NCBI GenBank assembly: GCA_905197905.1
Contig: CAJKAP010000005.1
Span: 62,001 to 126,000, forward strand
DNA length: 64,000 bases
Source: an uncultured Sutterella sp.
GTDB taxonomy: Bacteria; Pseudomonadota; Gammaproteobacteria; Burkholderiales; Burkholderiaceae_F
Direction of reading: 5' to 3'
Every line of letters starts with the position of its first letter. Positions within the stretch are counted from its first letter, which is position 1. This document shows positions 18,330-28,500 of the stretch, piece after piece. The notes below the pieces were generated by a model, which was given only the letters and a program-made list of their open reading frames with translations, was not told the origin of the DNA and did no database searches. Both the position numbers and the translations under genes were made by a program.

Positions 18330-18341
18330 CGTGCCTTCTCC

Positions 18342-19574
18342 TTACTTAAAGAAGCGACGCATCGAGAAGCGCGAGCCACGCGTTTCTTCAACACTACTCT
18401 GGCGACCCAAGAGTGCGTTCGCCACGCTTTCAAGCGTCTTCGCAAATTCAGGTTCAGCGCGAGCGGTAAGCGGCCCTTCGAGCAAACTACGATCAAGCGA
18501 CTGACCTGCGTAGGGAAGTTCAAAGTCGATTTCCGTCCCTAAGAAGGATTCCACCTGAGCGCGCGAGAGCACGGGCTTACCAGAGCTATTACGCGAGGCG
18601 TTCGCCACCAAGAAGCGACGCTGACCAGGAGCGGCTTCACCCAATTCAGAGAGAAGCAACTTCAGTGCACGCACTTGAGAGAGCGTGTAGTCAAAGGTGA
18701 GCACACAGATATCCGAATGAATCAAGATTTCCGTGCCACCGCTCGGACGATAGGAAGGAATATCCCAAATCGAGAGCGAGAAGAGTTCGCAAAGCGCAGC
18801 GCCCAACTCAAGGAGGAGTTCTGGCTGCACGACTTCTTCGCGACCAGGACGCTGGGCGAGAAGATTTAAGCGAGATTCTTCTTTCTTTTCAGAGTTCGGC
18901 ACAGACAAAATACTGCGGGCGATTAAGCGGTAGTCGATCTGACTCGCGTTCAAAATCCCAGCTAAGCCATTGTCAGGCGTCACGCCTAAAAGCAAGCCCA
19001 AGTCTGCTTTCTGACGATCGAAGTCAACGAGCAACGTCTGAATATTGAATTTTTCGGCAAAGATGCGACCTAAGAGCGTCACGAGCGTACTCGTTCCAAC
19101 ACCACCCGAAACACCCGAAATGGCCATCGTTTGACCTAAGCGGATGCCACCCGATTCAGGCAGCCCCAACCAACGGTCGGTATCGGCGCGGTGAAGAATT
19201 TCCGCAATCTGCATATCAGAGAGCGGACTCACCACGTAGTCAAAAAGACCTGCGAGCAAGAGGGCGCGGTAGAGGTTTACGTCAGAGGACGTCCCCAACG
19301 CCACAATGCGACAGCTCGGACCCGTACTGGCCGCAAGATCAGCCAATTTCGAGAGTGCGAACTGTTCGCCAGCGATATCCACAAAAAGGAGCCCTGGGGC
19401 TTTATTTTTTGCACACCAGTCGAGCGCTTCATCGATACCACCCTGCTGAGTGATGAGCAGCTGACGGCCAAGGCGAGCAAAACAGGTTTGCAACTGTTGC
19501 AAATCTGCGCTACCGGCAAAAACGGCAGCTCGGAGTTTGTCATCCGTTGTTGATTCGTTTTTGACTGCTTCCAC
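18342..19574 (-). CDS. tadZ: TadZ/CpaE localisation ATPase
   Basis: 410 residues. The first about 125 residues form a receiver-like domain, and residues from about 150 form a ParA/MinD-type domain with a deviant Walker A (SGVSGGVGTSTLV) and a downstream DFDRQKADLGLLLG switch-like motif. TadZ proteins place the Tad machine at a cell pole. The gene begins 2 bp after the CpaD-like gene and ends 12 bp before tadA. Confidence 0.9.
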   Translation of the reverse strand: MEAVKNESTTDDKLRAAVFAGSADLQQLQTCFARLGRQLLITQQGGIDEALDWCAKNKAPGLLFVDIAGEQFALSKLADLAASTGPSCRIVALGTSSDVNLYRALLLAGLFDYVVSPLSDMQIAEILHRADTDRWLGLPESGGIRLGQTMAISGVSGGVGTSTLVTLLGRIFAEKFNIQTLLVDFDRQKADLGLLLGVTPDNGLAGILNASQIDYRLIARSILSVPNSEKKEESRLNLLAQRPGREEVVQPELLLELGAALCELFSLSIWDIPSYRPSGGTEILIHSDICVLTFDYTLSQVRALKLLLSELGEAAPGQRRFLVANASRNSSGKPVLSRAQVESFLGTEIDFELPYAGQSLDRSLLEGPLTARAEPEFAKTLESVANALLGRQSSVEETRGSRFSMRRFFK

Positions 19575-19576
19575 GA

Positions 19577-20365
19577 TTAATCTTCCTGACTGAAATCAAT
19601 ATCGACGAGATCTTCGGTATCGCCTTCCTGGTACTTACGCACGTTGCGCTCAGATAGTGCGCCATCAGCGCCATCAAGCCCACGACCGCGGATCAAGTCA
19701 CGCGGATCGCTCACCATCAATGCGATGTTCGTTTGGTTGGCGCAACCGAGCGTGCCAATCGCATCGTAGGGATCGATCGTCCAGCGGTTCGGACGTTCAA
19801 TCTTGCAACGCGCAATCTTCGCCACGTAGGCTTCAGAAATCAATTCCACGTCCCAACCCGTATCACGATCGGGGAACGTTTCTTTCCCAGCCTTCTTCAC
19901 GGCATAGCGACCTAATTGCACATCCTTAGCACCCGCATCTTCAAGCGCTTGAGCGAGCTTCGGCGCAATATCACGACCACGAGCCGAAATCGGCACCACT
20001 GTTAAAACCTGACGCGAAATCGGACCCTGGCTCACGAGGAAGCGGTTCGTTTCATCGAGCACTTCACTGCTAAAGCCGGAACCATCGGAATTCACACGCA
20101 TGTGTAAGGAACGCGCTTTCATCGTCACTTCAGGTGCTTGATTGCGCGGAGCAGACGCAAAATGCGATTCGCGAATCTTGCCCACTGTGTGACCTTCCCA
20201 GTCTTCAACTGTCGTCCACGTCTTAGAGACCGCAGTGTGCACATAGCCCACACCAGTGCTCAAAGCGTCCGTCACATGACGTTCATAAACGGTTCCACAA
20301 CCCGTGAGCAGAGCGCTCACACCTACTCCCACCACGAGGAGCGAGAAACGTTGGATTTTTGCCAT
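19577..20365 (-). CDS. CpaD-like Tad pilus lipoprotein
   Basis: 262 residues with a lipoprotein signal (LLTGC, cysteine about residue 23). The central segment has the FLVSQGPISRQVLTVVP and ARGRDIAPKLAQALEDAGA elements and the C-terminal half a GTLGCANQTNIALMVSDPRDLIRGR signature, both typical of CpaD/RcpB-type proteins that work with the secretin. Its place between the secretin gene and tadZ agrees. Confidence 0.83.
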   Translation of the reverse strand: MAKIQRFSLLVVGVGVSALLTGCGTVYERHVTDALSTGVGYVHTAVSKTWTTVEDWEGHTVGKIRESHFASAPRNQAPEVTMKARSLHMRVNSDGSGFSSEVLDETNRFLVSQGPISRQVLTVVPISARGRDIAPKLAQALEDAGAKDVQLGRYAVKKAGKETFPDRDTGWDVELISEAYVAKIARCKIERPNRWTIDPYDAIGTLGCANQTNIALMVSDPRDLIRGRGLDGADGALSERNVRKYQEGDTEDLVDIDFSQED

Positions 20366-20384
20366 AGTTCTTTACTCCTTCGCG

Positions 20385-21932
20385 TTAGAAGAGATAACCC
20401 ATCGCACCTTCCTGCGGGAGGTAAGCATCGACTGCAGCCATGCCTTCACCAGGGGTACGTAAGTCTTTAGAGGAAATCGGATCAACGATGTTGGCCGTGA
20501 GTAAAATCACGAGTTCCGTATCTTCCACCGAGGTTTGTTCGTATTCAAAGAGGCGACCCAAGAACGGAATCTTGCGTAAACCCGGCACCCCAGTCACAGA
20601 CTGCGAGGATTCACTACGAAGCATCCCAGCCAAGGCGAAGCTCTGACCACTGGCGAGCTCGACCGTGGTTTCGGCACGGCGTACACGCACAGCGGGAATG
20701 ACGGATTCACCCAAGGTAACCTGCCCTTCACTCGTCAATTCACTCACTTCAGGCGCGACGTGAATCGCGATACGATTGGGCGACAAGACAGTCGGCGTCA
20801 TACGAAGAATCACGCCCCAGCTCTTGTAGTCAATCGTGATGGAGTTACCCGTAATAATCACGATCGGCACTTCGCCACCGCTTGCAAAGGCAGCTGGCTG
20901 ACCGCTCATGGCGGTGAGGTTTGGTTCAGCAAGCAAAGAAGCAAAGCCTTGTTCGCTCATGGCGTTAATCAACATGCCTAAACTCATACGACCGATGTTG
21001 AAAATGCCACCCAAAGCGGAACCTGCACCAGAACTATTTGGCATCAAGCTCGGCACATTGGCGCGACCAGCGGTGTAGGAACCAGCCTGCGTAAAGGAGG
21101 TGTAACCCGTCGTGGTATTGAGAAGCGACTGCGCGTTACCCGTCCCCATAAAGAGCGGACCACGCGAGGTATTCAGCACCGAACCCCAATTAAAACCCAA
21201 GGAGTGCGAGAGGGAGCGCGAGACTTCCACCACACGAACTTGAATATTGACTTGTTGCGAGGTCTCGACCTTCAACTGGTTGATGACAAGCGAGTCCGGG
21301 GAGCTAGCATCAGCGCCGCCACCTTGGCCACCGCCACCACCGCCGCCGCCTTCGCCGCCTTCACCACCGCCACCAGCGGTAGCGGCTTCGCTCTGAAGGT
21401 AGCCCTGCACGAGCTGAACCACACGGCGAGCGTCAGCAGGTGTTTGCACCTTACCGCGCACGACCATCTTTTGGTTCAAGGTCGGGACTAATTCAATCTT
21501 GGCCTTCGGCACAGCACGTTCAATATCGGCCTTCAATTTGTCGAGGTTATATTCCACCACCACATTGATGGCGCTAATCACTTCGCCCGCATCATCCAAT
21601 GCGTAGAAAGTCGTTGTCCCAGCTGCCATACCGAAGAAGAAAACTTTATCGGGAGAAGGCATCTGGTAACTTGCAATATTGGGCGTAGCGACCAAAACGG
21701 TACTTGCATCACGCGGGAGCGTCACAAGCTGCCCTTCTTTTGCGTAGAGTTTCAACGTGGTGCTATTTTTCGTTGCCTTCACCGAAGCGGGCAACTTGCT
21801 AGGCGTCTCTAACACCTCCACAGTACTCGAGGCTTTTGCCAAGACTGTGTTAGCACCTAACACGGCTGTCGTGAGCAGTGCGGCTAGCACAGCCCCTTTG
21901 AGTGTCATGTGTCGTTCACTAACAGACAACAT
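20385..21932 (-). CDS. rcpA: RcpA/CpaC outer-membrane secretin
   Basis: 515 residues from ATG at 21932, chosen because AAGGA lies eight bases upstream while the in-frame ATG at 21941 has no room for a ribosome site. Signal peptide to about residue 33; BON/POTRA-like N domain; secretin core with VEVSRSLSHSLGFNWG and the terminal GVPGLRKIPFLGRLFEYEQ motif. Between the N domain and the core is an almost pure Gly/Glu linker (about 190-215) encoded by a GC-rich simple repeat at about 21318-21375. It forms the outer-membrane pore for the Flp pilus. Confidence 0.92.
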   Translation of the reverse strand: MLSVSERHMTLKGAVLAALLTTAVLGANTVLAKASSTVEVLETPSKLPASVKATKNSTTLKLYAKEGQLVTLPRDASTVLVATPNIASYQMPSPDKVFFFGMAAGTTTFYALDDAGEVISAINVVVEYNLDKLKADIERAVPKAKIELVPTLNQKMVVRGKVQTPADARRVVQLVQGYLQSEAATAGGGGEGGEGGGGGGGGQGGGADASSPDSLVINQLKVETSQQVNIQVRVVEVSRSLSHSLGFNWGSVLNTSRGPLFMGTGNAQSLLNTTTGYTSFTQAGSYTAGRANVPSLMPNSSGAGSALGGIFNIGRMSLGMLINAMSEQGFASLLAEPNLTAMSGQPAAFASGGEVPIVIITGNSITIDYKSWGVILRMTPTVLSPNRIAIHVAPEVSELTSEGQVTLGESVIPAVRVRRAETTVELASGQSFALAGMLRSESSQSVTGVPGLRKIPFLGRLFEYEQTSVEDTELVILLTANIVDPISSKDLRTPGEGMAAVDAYLPQEGAMGYLF

Positions 21933-21959
21933 TTGAATCATCCTTTTGAGAATGGGGTG

Positions 21960-23018
21960 TTAAAACGTAAGCGGAGTCGCAGCTTTACCCTGATAACTCA
22001 TCACGGGCTTAGCAGCTCTCTTGGCGTTATTAATCAAAGCGGTTGCTTCTTGAATGTGCGTCACCGAGGGCTTTTCTTCAGCCACTTGCTTGACGGCATC
22101 AGCGCCCTGCTTAGTAGTGGCTTCACCATCGGCAGCGGCGGCAGACCCTTCGGCGCCATCGGCTGTTGCAACATTCGTCTGAGCGTCTTCACGTAAGCTA
22201 CGAAGCGCAATCTGCAAGTCGCCAATTTCCTTGGCAACAGCGAGTTTTTCTGCTTCCTTCGGGCTTACTTCGAGCGTGATCGTGCGATATTCCTGACGAC
22301 GAGTCGTCGTAGCAGGAGCGTTACGCTTGGCGGCACTGTTGGCAGCAGCCGAAGCGGTATCTGTCCCTTCAGCAGCAGGCGCCAAGCTGTCGGTATTCTG
22401 GTTAAACGCCAAAACGCGCACACGAGTCAAAATCGTCTGCGCAGCCAGTTGACGAAGACCAGCAGCTTCACTTGCTTCACCTGCATCCACCAAAGCGGTA
22501 GCGGATTCACGCTTCAAACTCAAAATCACGTCCACCCAGTCACCAGCGTTGACCAAGCCAGAGTTACTCGAAACAGCGGAAGTTGGAATAGAAATGGCGC
22601 GCTTGCCAGGAGTCAACACCGCAGCGATAAAGCCAGGGTTGCCAGGGAAGAGAAGGAGGTCTTCGGTGATGGGGGTATCGGGGGCGAGTTCTTTACGGAC
22701 CGTTGCGCCCAACATGGGACGAATGGCGCCACGATCACGTGCATTTTTTGCACTGTAGGCAGCAACAGGAACTTTCTCAGCCGGCACTTCGATCCACTTG
22801 ATGGCATCGGGACTGATAAAGCTACCTGGACTCACCGTTTCGGCAGTCACAGCAACCCACACGGGCGGGGCTTTCTCTGCTTCTTCGCGTGCTGCGACCT
22901 CAGAAGCAGTTGTCTCAGGGACATGCGGTTGAAGCAAACTGCGCGCTACGAAGGCTGCACAGAGTGCTAAAACCAGCGCGAAGCCAAACAGCATCACAGT
23001 AGAGGTTTTGATCTTCAC
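21960..23018 (-). CDS. rcpC: RcpC/CpaB pilus assembly protein
   Basis: 352 residues: an N-terminal signal/membrane helix (about 8-28), a SAF-like domain (about 53-120, VTAETVSPGSFISPDAIKW) and an RcpC/CpaB central domain (AISIPTSAVSSNSGLVNAGDWVDVILSLKRE). The C-terminal third is Ala/Glu-rich and low-complexity. CpaB-type proteins accompany the secretin in the periplasm. The gene is 28 bp upstream of rcpA, and a 63-bp gap separates it from tadV. Confidence 0.88.
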   Translation of the reverse strand: MKIKTSTVMLFGFALVLALCAAFVARSLLQPHVPETTASEVAAREEAEKAPPVWVAVTAETVSPGSFISPDAIKWIEVPAEKVPVAAYSAKNARDRGAIRPMLGATVRKELAPDTPITEDLLLFPGNPGFIAAVLTPGKRAISIPTSAVSSNSGLVNAGDWVDVILSLKRESATALVDAGEASEAAGLRQLAAQTILTRVRVLAFNQNTDSLAPAAEGTDTASAAANSAAKRNAPATTTRRQEYRTITLEVSPKEAEKLAVAKEIGDLQIALRSLREDAQTNVATADGAEGSAAAADGEATTKQGADAVKQVAEEKPSVTHIQEATALINNAKRAAKPVMSYQGKAATPLTF

Positions 23019-23081
23019 AGTAGATCCTCATCAAGTTGAGTCCCAAGCTCTCTTTTTCTCGCTCGGGGGTAATAGGTTGAG

Positions 23082-23615
23082 TTAGAGCAAAGTGACCAGT
23101 ATTGCCCCTAAGGCAATCGCAGGCCCGTAAGGGAGTCCTTCTACAGCGGGTTCTTTCTTGAGGCAAAGGGGCTCAGGCATGTTTTCTAAGCGCCAGAGTC
23201 GGCACAGTGCTTCATAAAGGAGTGCGAGGCGGATTTCTAACCATCGCAAGAGAGGTAGAGCTAAAACCAGAATGCCTCCCAAGAGCGACGTCACAATTAA
23301 GAATGTTCCTGCATGACTACCAAACCAGAACGCTAGCGCGGTCATCACCTTCACATCCCCGGCTCCCACCCAACCTTTCACTTGAAAGAGGAAGCCCACA
23401 ACCAAAATTGCGAGTGCAAAAAGCCCACCCTCCCCGAGCCCAAGACTCGGGAGGGAATAACCACGACCTAGTGCTAAGCCCGTGGCAAGGAGTGTGATGA
23501 TGAAGATCGAGAGAACGACTACGTTACGAATACGCCGGAACAGTAAATCCTCCACTGCAGCCCACACGGTCAAAAGGACGACCGCAAAGCCCAGGGTGGG
23601 GAATAATGTCGCCAT
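23082..23615 (-). CDS. tadV: TadV/CpaA prepilin peptidase
   Basis: 177 residues with five or six membrane helices and the two aspartates of type IV prepilin peptidases: one in VEDLLFRRIRN (about 22-24) and one in the GxGD motif GAGDVKV (about 91-94). It lacks the N-terminal methylase domain, as usual for TadV. It should cleave Flp, TadE and TadF. The gene starts 20 bp after flp. Confidence 0.92.
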   Translation of the reverse strand: MATLFPTLGFAVVLLTVWAAVEDLLFRRIRNVVVLSIFIITLLATGLALGRGYSLPSLGLGEGGLFALAILVVGFLFQVKGWVGAGDVKVMTALAFWFGSHAGTFLIVTSLLGGILVLALPLLRWLEIRLALLYEALCRLWRLENMPEPLCLKKEPAVEGLPYGPAIALGAILVTLL

Positions 23616-23635
23616 CGATCAAGAAGCTGAGAAAC

Positions 23636-23842
23636 TTACTTGATGTTGACGTTCTTCCCTGCGCCGGAAATATCGTTGGCGATCTGGCCAAACTTATCTC
23701 GTAAAGCAGAAATAAAGGCGCCATCCGAGGAGAAGATGTAGCCCACAGCCGCAGCCATAGCAGCGGCCAAAATGCCGTATTCAATTGCCGTTACACCGGT
23801 TTCGTCACGAAGAAACTGTTTGACGGAATGGAGGATAGACAT
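23636..23842 (-). CDS. flp: Flp-family major pilin
   Basis: 68 residues with a short basic leader ending in DETG, then VTAIEYGILAAAMAAAVGY: cleavage after Gly and the Glu/Tyr pair at +5/+6 are the Flp hallmarks. It is the first gene of the tad block and the structural subunit of the fimbriae. Only one flp gene is present. Confidence 0.95.
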   Translation of the reverse strand: MSILHSVKQFLRDETGVTAIEYGILAAAMAAAVGYIFSSDGAFISALRDKFGQIANDISGAGKNVNIK

Positions 23843-23880
23843 GTTTTGTCTCCAGAGTTTTGAGAGAGAAAGTTATAGTT

Positions 23881-23899
23881 GATAACGAGAATAATTATC
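23881..23899 (-). promoter_or_regulatory. Fur box upstream of flp
   Basis: The 19-mer at these positions matches the classic Fur consensus (GATAATGATAATCATTATC) at 16 of 19 places, by direct comparison. It lies immediately downstream of the predicted start site of the flp promoter, so iron-loaded Fur would block transcription of the tad block. Confidence 0.75.
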
Positions 23900-23910
23900 A
23901 TTTTCAGCGC

Positions 23911-23939
23911 AGTATACCTTTAAGTTTCGCATCAGTCAA
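23911..23939 (-). promoter_or_regulatory. flp: sigma-70 promoter of the flp/tad block
   Basis: Minus strand: -35 TTGACT (23934-23939), 17-bp spacer, -10 TATACT (23911-23916). The start site would be near 23904, leaving a 5' leader of about 60 nt before flp. It is the only near-consensus promoter I see in the block. Confidence 0.75.
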
Positions 23940-24249
23940 GTAAGCTGTTCGTCTTAGCTTTGACTGTGAGAGTAGCTTTTTGAAAGATTTTTTCATTACA
24001 TTTTTGTATGTGCTTTAAGAGAATTCGCTGCGAGAGAATGGGAAAACCCCTACTTGACAGATTTGTTCGGGTTAACAATTTTTTGACGAAAAAGTGAAAA
24101 AAAGCGCTTTGAGCCGTAAAAAATTCTTTTTTCAGGCGTTCTTTGAGGTATTACTTATCTATCCCTGCCAAAAATCGGCACAATAGACTTACCTGCCACG
24201 CATATTTTTGTGGCCTCTCGATTTTTTTGATTTAAAAAAGGAAAGCGTT

Positions 24250-25374
24250 ATGTCCCGTGTGAATCCCCCCTATCGTGCCGACGTGGTCGGTAGCTTCTTG
24301 CGTCCTAAAGCCATTCACGATGCTCGTCGTGCCTTTGCCGCGGGTGAAATCACGCGTGAAGAATTGACAAAGATTGAAGACCGTGAAATTTTGGACTTGA
24401 TCTCAAAAGAAAAGGCCAACGGTCTCCGCGCTGTGACTGACGGGGAATTCCGTCGCGCTTTCTGGCACTTAGACTTCTTGGCTGGCTTGGGTGGCATTAA
24501 GCACATCAAAGCAGAAGCTTGGTCTGTGAAGTTTGAAGGCGTGCAGCCTAAGGCAGAAACGGTGGTGATTGAAAACCGCGTACACTTCCCAGAAAACCAT
24601 CCTTTCTTGGAAGCGTTTGACCGCGTAAAGGCATTAGCAGGCGACACGCCCGTTAAGTTCACGATTCCTTCGCCATCCATGCTCCATTTGATCTGTTGTG
24701 TGCGTGAAGCTGAGTATCAGCCAATCGACGCCTACAAAAATAACGAAGAAGCCCTCTACAGCGATATCGCTCAGACGTGGATTGATGCTGTGAAGGCGCT
24801 CTACGCCCGTGGTTGTCGCTACTTGCAGTTTGACGACACGAGCTGGGGTGAATTCTGCTCCGCTGAAAAGCGTGCTACTTATGCTGCTCGCGGTCTTGAT
24901 GTGGATGCAATCGCTCGCAACTATGTGAAGGTTTTAAACCGTATTCTCGACACGAAGCCAGAAGATCTCACCATTACGATGCACATCTGCCGTGGTAACT
25001 TCCGATCCACCTGGTTCTCCTCTGGTGGCTACGAACCTGTCGCGGAAATCCTCTTTGCTAACTGCCGCGTGGATGGGTTCTTCCTTGAATATGACACGGA
25101 ACGCGCTGGTTCCTTTGAACCACTTCGATTCATCAAGAATCAGACCGTCGTCTTAGGCTTAATCACGTCGAAATTCCCGGCGCTTGAAGCCAAGGAAGAA
25201 GTCAAAGCCCGTATTAAGGAAGCTACACAGTACGTGCCTCTTAACCAACTCGCCCTCTCTCCGCAGTGCGGTTTCTCTTCAACGGAAGAAGGAAACCTCT
25301 TGACGGAAGCTAATCAGTGGGCCAAGGTCCGCTTAACGGTGGAAATCGCGAAGGAAGTGTGGGAAGACGCCTAA
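24250..25374 (+). CDS. MetE-C-like cobalamin-independent methionine synthase family protein
   Basis: 374 residues; ATG at 24250 follows an AAAGGAAA ribosome site, while in-frame codons further upstream (to 24208) read through AT-rich non-coding-like sequence. The protein matches the C-terminal half of MetE (YxjG/YxjH type): a start of RADVVGSFLRP, a conserved D-G-E-F-R-R segment, YLQFDDTSW, a zinc-binding H-x-C pair (MHICRGN), FLEYD and a late QCGF cysteine. It lacks the N-terminal MetE half. These proteins transfer a methyl group to a thiol, often homocysteine, from an unknown donor. It is a single gene with its own terminator. Confidence 0.88.
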   Translation: MSRVNPPYRADVVGSFLRPKAIHDARRAFAAGEITREELTKIEDREILDLISKEKANGLRAVTDGEFRRAFWHLDFLAGLGGIKHIKAEAWSVKFEGVQPKAETVVIENRVHFPENHPFLEAFDRVKALAGDTPVKFTIPSPSMLHLICCVREAEYQPIDAYKNNEEALYSDIAQTWIDAVKALYARGCRYLQFDDTSWGEFCSAEKRATYAARGLDVDAIARNYVKVLNRILDTKPEDLTITMHICRGNFRSTWFSSGGYEPVAEILFANCRVDGFFLEYDTERAGSFEPLRFIKNQTVVLGLITSKFPALEAKEEVKARIKEATQYVPLNQLALSPQCGFSSTEEGNLLTEANQWAKVRLTVEIAKEVWEDA

Positions 25375-25406
25375 TGCGTCATCCTTGAAGAGCTTCGCTA
25401 AAGTGT

Positions 25407-25442
25407 GCTCCTAATCGTTTTGTGACGATTAGGAGCTTTTTT
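25407..25442 (+). terminator. intrinsic terminator after the MetE-like gene
   Basis: Perfect 11-bp stem (GCTCCTAATCG/CGATTAGGAGC) with an 8-nt loop followed by TTTTTT. Confidence 0.9.
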
Positions 25443-25458
25443 CACTCAATAGAAAAAG

Positions 25459-25494
25459 GCCCGAGTGTCAACAATCGTCAACCATCAGGCCTTA
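25459..25494 (-). terminator. possible terminator of the S8 autotransporter gene
   Basis: On the minus strand GGCCTGA pairs with TCGGGCC across a large loop and is followed by TTTTTC. The stem is short, so this is only a candidate. Confidence 0.4.
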
Positions 25495-25552
25495 AATAGT
25501 GTCAGGTGTAGGTCTCAAGAGCTCACTCTCTTGAAGACCCACAAGCTTGACA

Positions 25553-28500
25553 TTAGAAGAGGAAACGGATGTTAGCCATCACACCGTGCGACTTCACGTT
25601 GCTGTTGTAGGAACCCGTATAGGAAAGACCCGCCGTAGCCGCCTTACCCAACTGAGCTTCCACACCAAGACCAACATTGAAGAGGTTTTCAAGCTTTTCG
25701 CCCTTCAACTGGGCAATCGGCGTACCACCAAAAGACATCGAACCTTCGGCTTCCGTATCCCCAAAGAAGTGACTCCAACCTAAGTTAGCCTTCGCGGAAA
25801 TCGTGCTTGCACCCCAAGTGGCGAAAGGCACTGCCCCACGCACACCGAGCGTCAACACTTCAAGATTACGGCTATCCATCTTCGTGGAGACGTCTGCACC
25901 AGCAACCGATTCATCCAAGTCACTCGTCGTAGCATGGAGGAAGCTAAAGCCAACGTAGGGTTCAACCGAGTAAGCAGCTGTATTAAAGCCAGCATAAGCC
26001 GCTTCAGCGAAGAGCTGCGTCACATTGGTATTGGTATTGAGCTTGGTGTAACCAAACTGAGAGCCAACCTGCAACGTACGAGTCGATTCACCATCCAAAT
26101 GGCTGTACATCACACCATAAGAGAGGCGTGCAACGTCAGCAACCGTACTCATACCATAAAAGCCCACATGAACATCGTCGCTTTCAACTTTGTTCTGGCC
26201 CGCCTTGGTGTTCGTGGTACCAGCACCGAAGAAGACGCCAAGCTTGGTGTTATCTGTCACATCAGCGTCGACCCCGATAACGCCAGCGTAGAAATCGCTA
26301 TCCGCGTCACCATTGGAGCGATCTAATGTCGTCCAGCTACCCACCCCAGTTGCCCAGATGCGGCCATGGCCATCAAGCATTTCAGTCTTACGACCGTCAC
26401 CAATGCCCGTAGCCTGGTCCAAAATGGCGCGAGATAGGATTAAACCATGCGTGACGTTTGCATTGCCCGTAGTGAGGAAGAAGTCGTCACCCAGCGAGGC
26501 CATCGTCTGAGCAACTTCAGAGCTCGAAGTACTCGTCACGATAGAGTCAAAGATGGTGCCAGCACCCAGTGCTTCAAGTGCCTTAGCAACGCTTTCTTCG
26601 TTGGGGTTGCTGGCGTAAGAAGCAAAGGTCTTGCTTTCATCGCGTTCCACTGTCGTGCTAATCGTCTTCGTGGCGTTGTCAACAGACAACGTTGTCTTAG
26701 CAAACGGCAAGGGATCATTGCTCAATTCAAGGCGATCTAAGCCAGTCGCTCCTGCAGCGCGTTCCATCGTAGTGCCCAAATCAGCCACTTCGCTCGCCGT
26801 CAAAGAGCCTTTCTGAGCTTCGCCGTTATAGATTGCTTTGAGCGTTTCTGCATCCACAGAGCTCGCCACTACCTTAGCGCCTTCAGCCACAGAAAGCTTA
26901 CCCATTTCTACGTCTTGACCAAGTGTCAAAAGTAACGTAGCGCCCTTTTGCAAATCAACGTCAACGTTGTGATCAGCCGAGTCGCTATGCTTCAATTCAC
27001 CCTTCTTAGTGAAATTGTCAGTATAGGTATTCAACAGACCAAAGGTACCACCTTCAACTACAACCTTACCGTTAGCATTACTCGTATCAGCTACACCGAA
27101 GGATTCCGTGAAACCTAAAAGCGTACCTGCCTTCAACGTTGTGCCACCACGGTAAGTGTTGTTACCCGTCAGAACGAGTGTACCCTGGCCATCTTTCACT
27201 AAAGAACCGTTATAGTCGCGAGCTTCAATCGCAGCTACGCGCTTCGCGTAGTATTCCTGGCGCCACTTCTTGGCGTCTTCCTGACTTACAGAGGCGTCGC
27301 CCAAAGTTGGGTAAACTTCGCCAGTGCCAAGTTCATAAGGCTCTGCGTCAAGATTCTTACCTTTTTCCGTCAACGTCATCCAAGCTTCGTCTTCCACTTT
27401 GCGAGCATCTAAACCAGCTTGGCTAATATCGTTGCTCCAGACGTCAAGAGAAGTGTTACTCATCGTATATTCAAACTTCTCGAGGAACTGACCTGGACCG
27501 TACATGCCTTTAGCGAGATCTGGAACACCCCAGCCATACTTTTCATCAGGGGTCCCTTCTGCAGCAGTCCAACCCGTAAAGATACTGCCGTCTTCGTTTT
27601 TATGGTTAGCGGTAGTCAAGAGCACAGTGCGTACTTGAATACCCGTCATGTCTTGATAACGAGACATTAAAACACCCATCGCTCCTGTTACGTGAGGAGC
27701 CGCCATAGAGGTACCACTCGATTCCTTGTAAGTAGCTTCTCCCATTGGAGTTGGATCAACGGCAGGATCGATGCTACCATCTTGCACCGCACTACCGTAA
27801 ATCTTGTGCCCTGGCGCCACTACAGTCCACCATTTAGCATTCCCAGCCTCGTTGTACTGAGTTCTCCAGATATATTTACTTTGATCACTAGTTTCTTTCA
27901 TAAGACCCGCTACAGCAATCCAGTTTTGCTCAGCTTCTGGATTGAAATAGGGATAAAGAGGACGGTAATAAGGATTGTTGAAGTTGCGATTCCCTGTTGT
28001 GAATACCTGCACGACATTTGTGCCCTTCACTGCTTCCCAGGCACCATCGACAAAACTGGGCTGATCGCCATATTTCTTCTTAAAAAGGAAATATTCGTGT
28101 TCTGTTTGAGCGGTAGTGTCCGTAGCATAAGAGGTTGGGCTCTTTTTATCATCAATGCGTAAGTTGGTCCCGAACGAATTGTTAATGACACCGCCTCGTT
28201 TAGCCCCATTAGCCGAAACTAAATCATCTGCTACCGCTTTCCACACTGTGTAGAAATAATCATGATCTTGGAACGGACCATAGTTCGTATTGTCCGTGCC
28301 ACCAGTATTTCCTACCCACACATTGGAACCCCAGGCTACACCGTGGAATTCATTTCCGTCACGGTTTGCCCCTACTGTTCCAGATACGTGCGTACCATGT
28401 TTATCGTTGAGATTCAGGACAAAGTTCCCATCAACATCGAAACTGTCTCCTTTTTTGTAATCACCATTACCAAACTTATCGCCAACAGCGGCAATGTCTT

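Noticed and set aside
21318..21375. GC-rich CCGCCACC-type repeat as a possible regulatory or phase-variable tract
   Set aside because: It is in-frame and encodes the Gly/Glu linker of the secretin; units are irregular, so slippage switching is unlikely.
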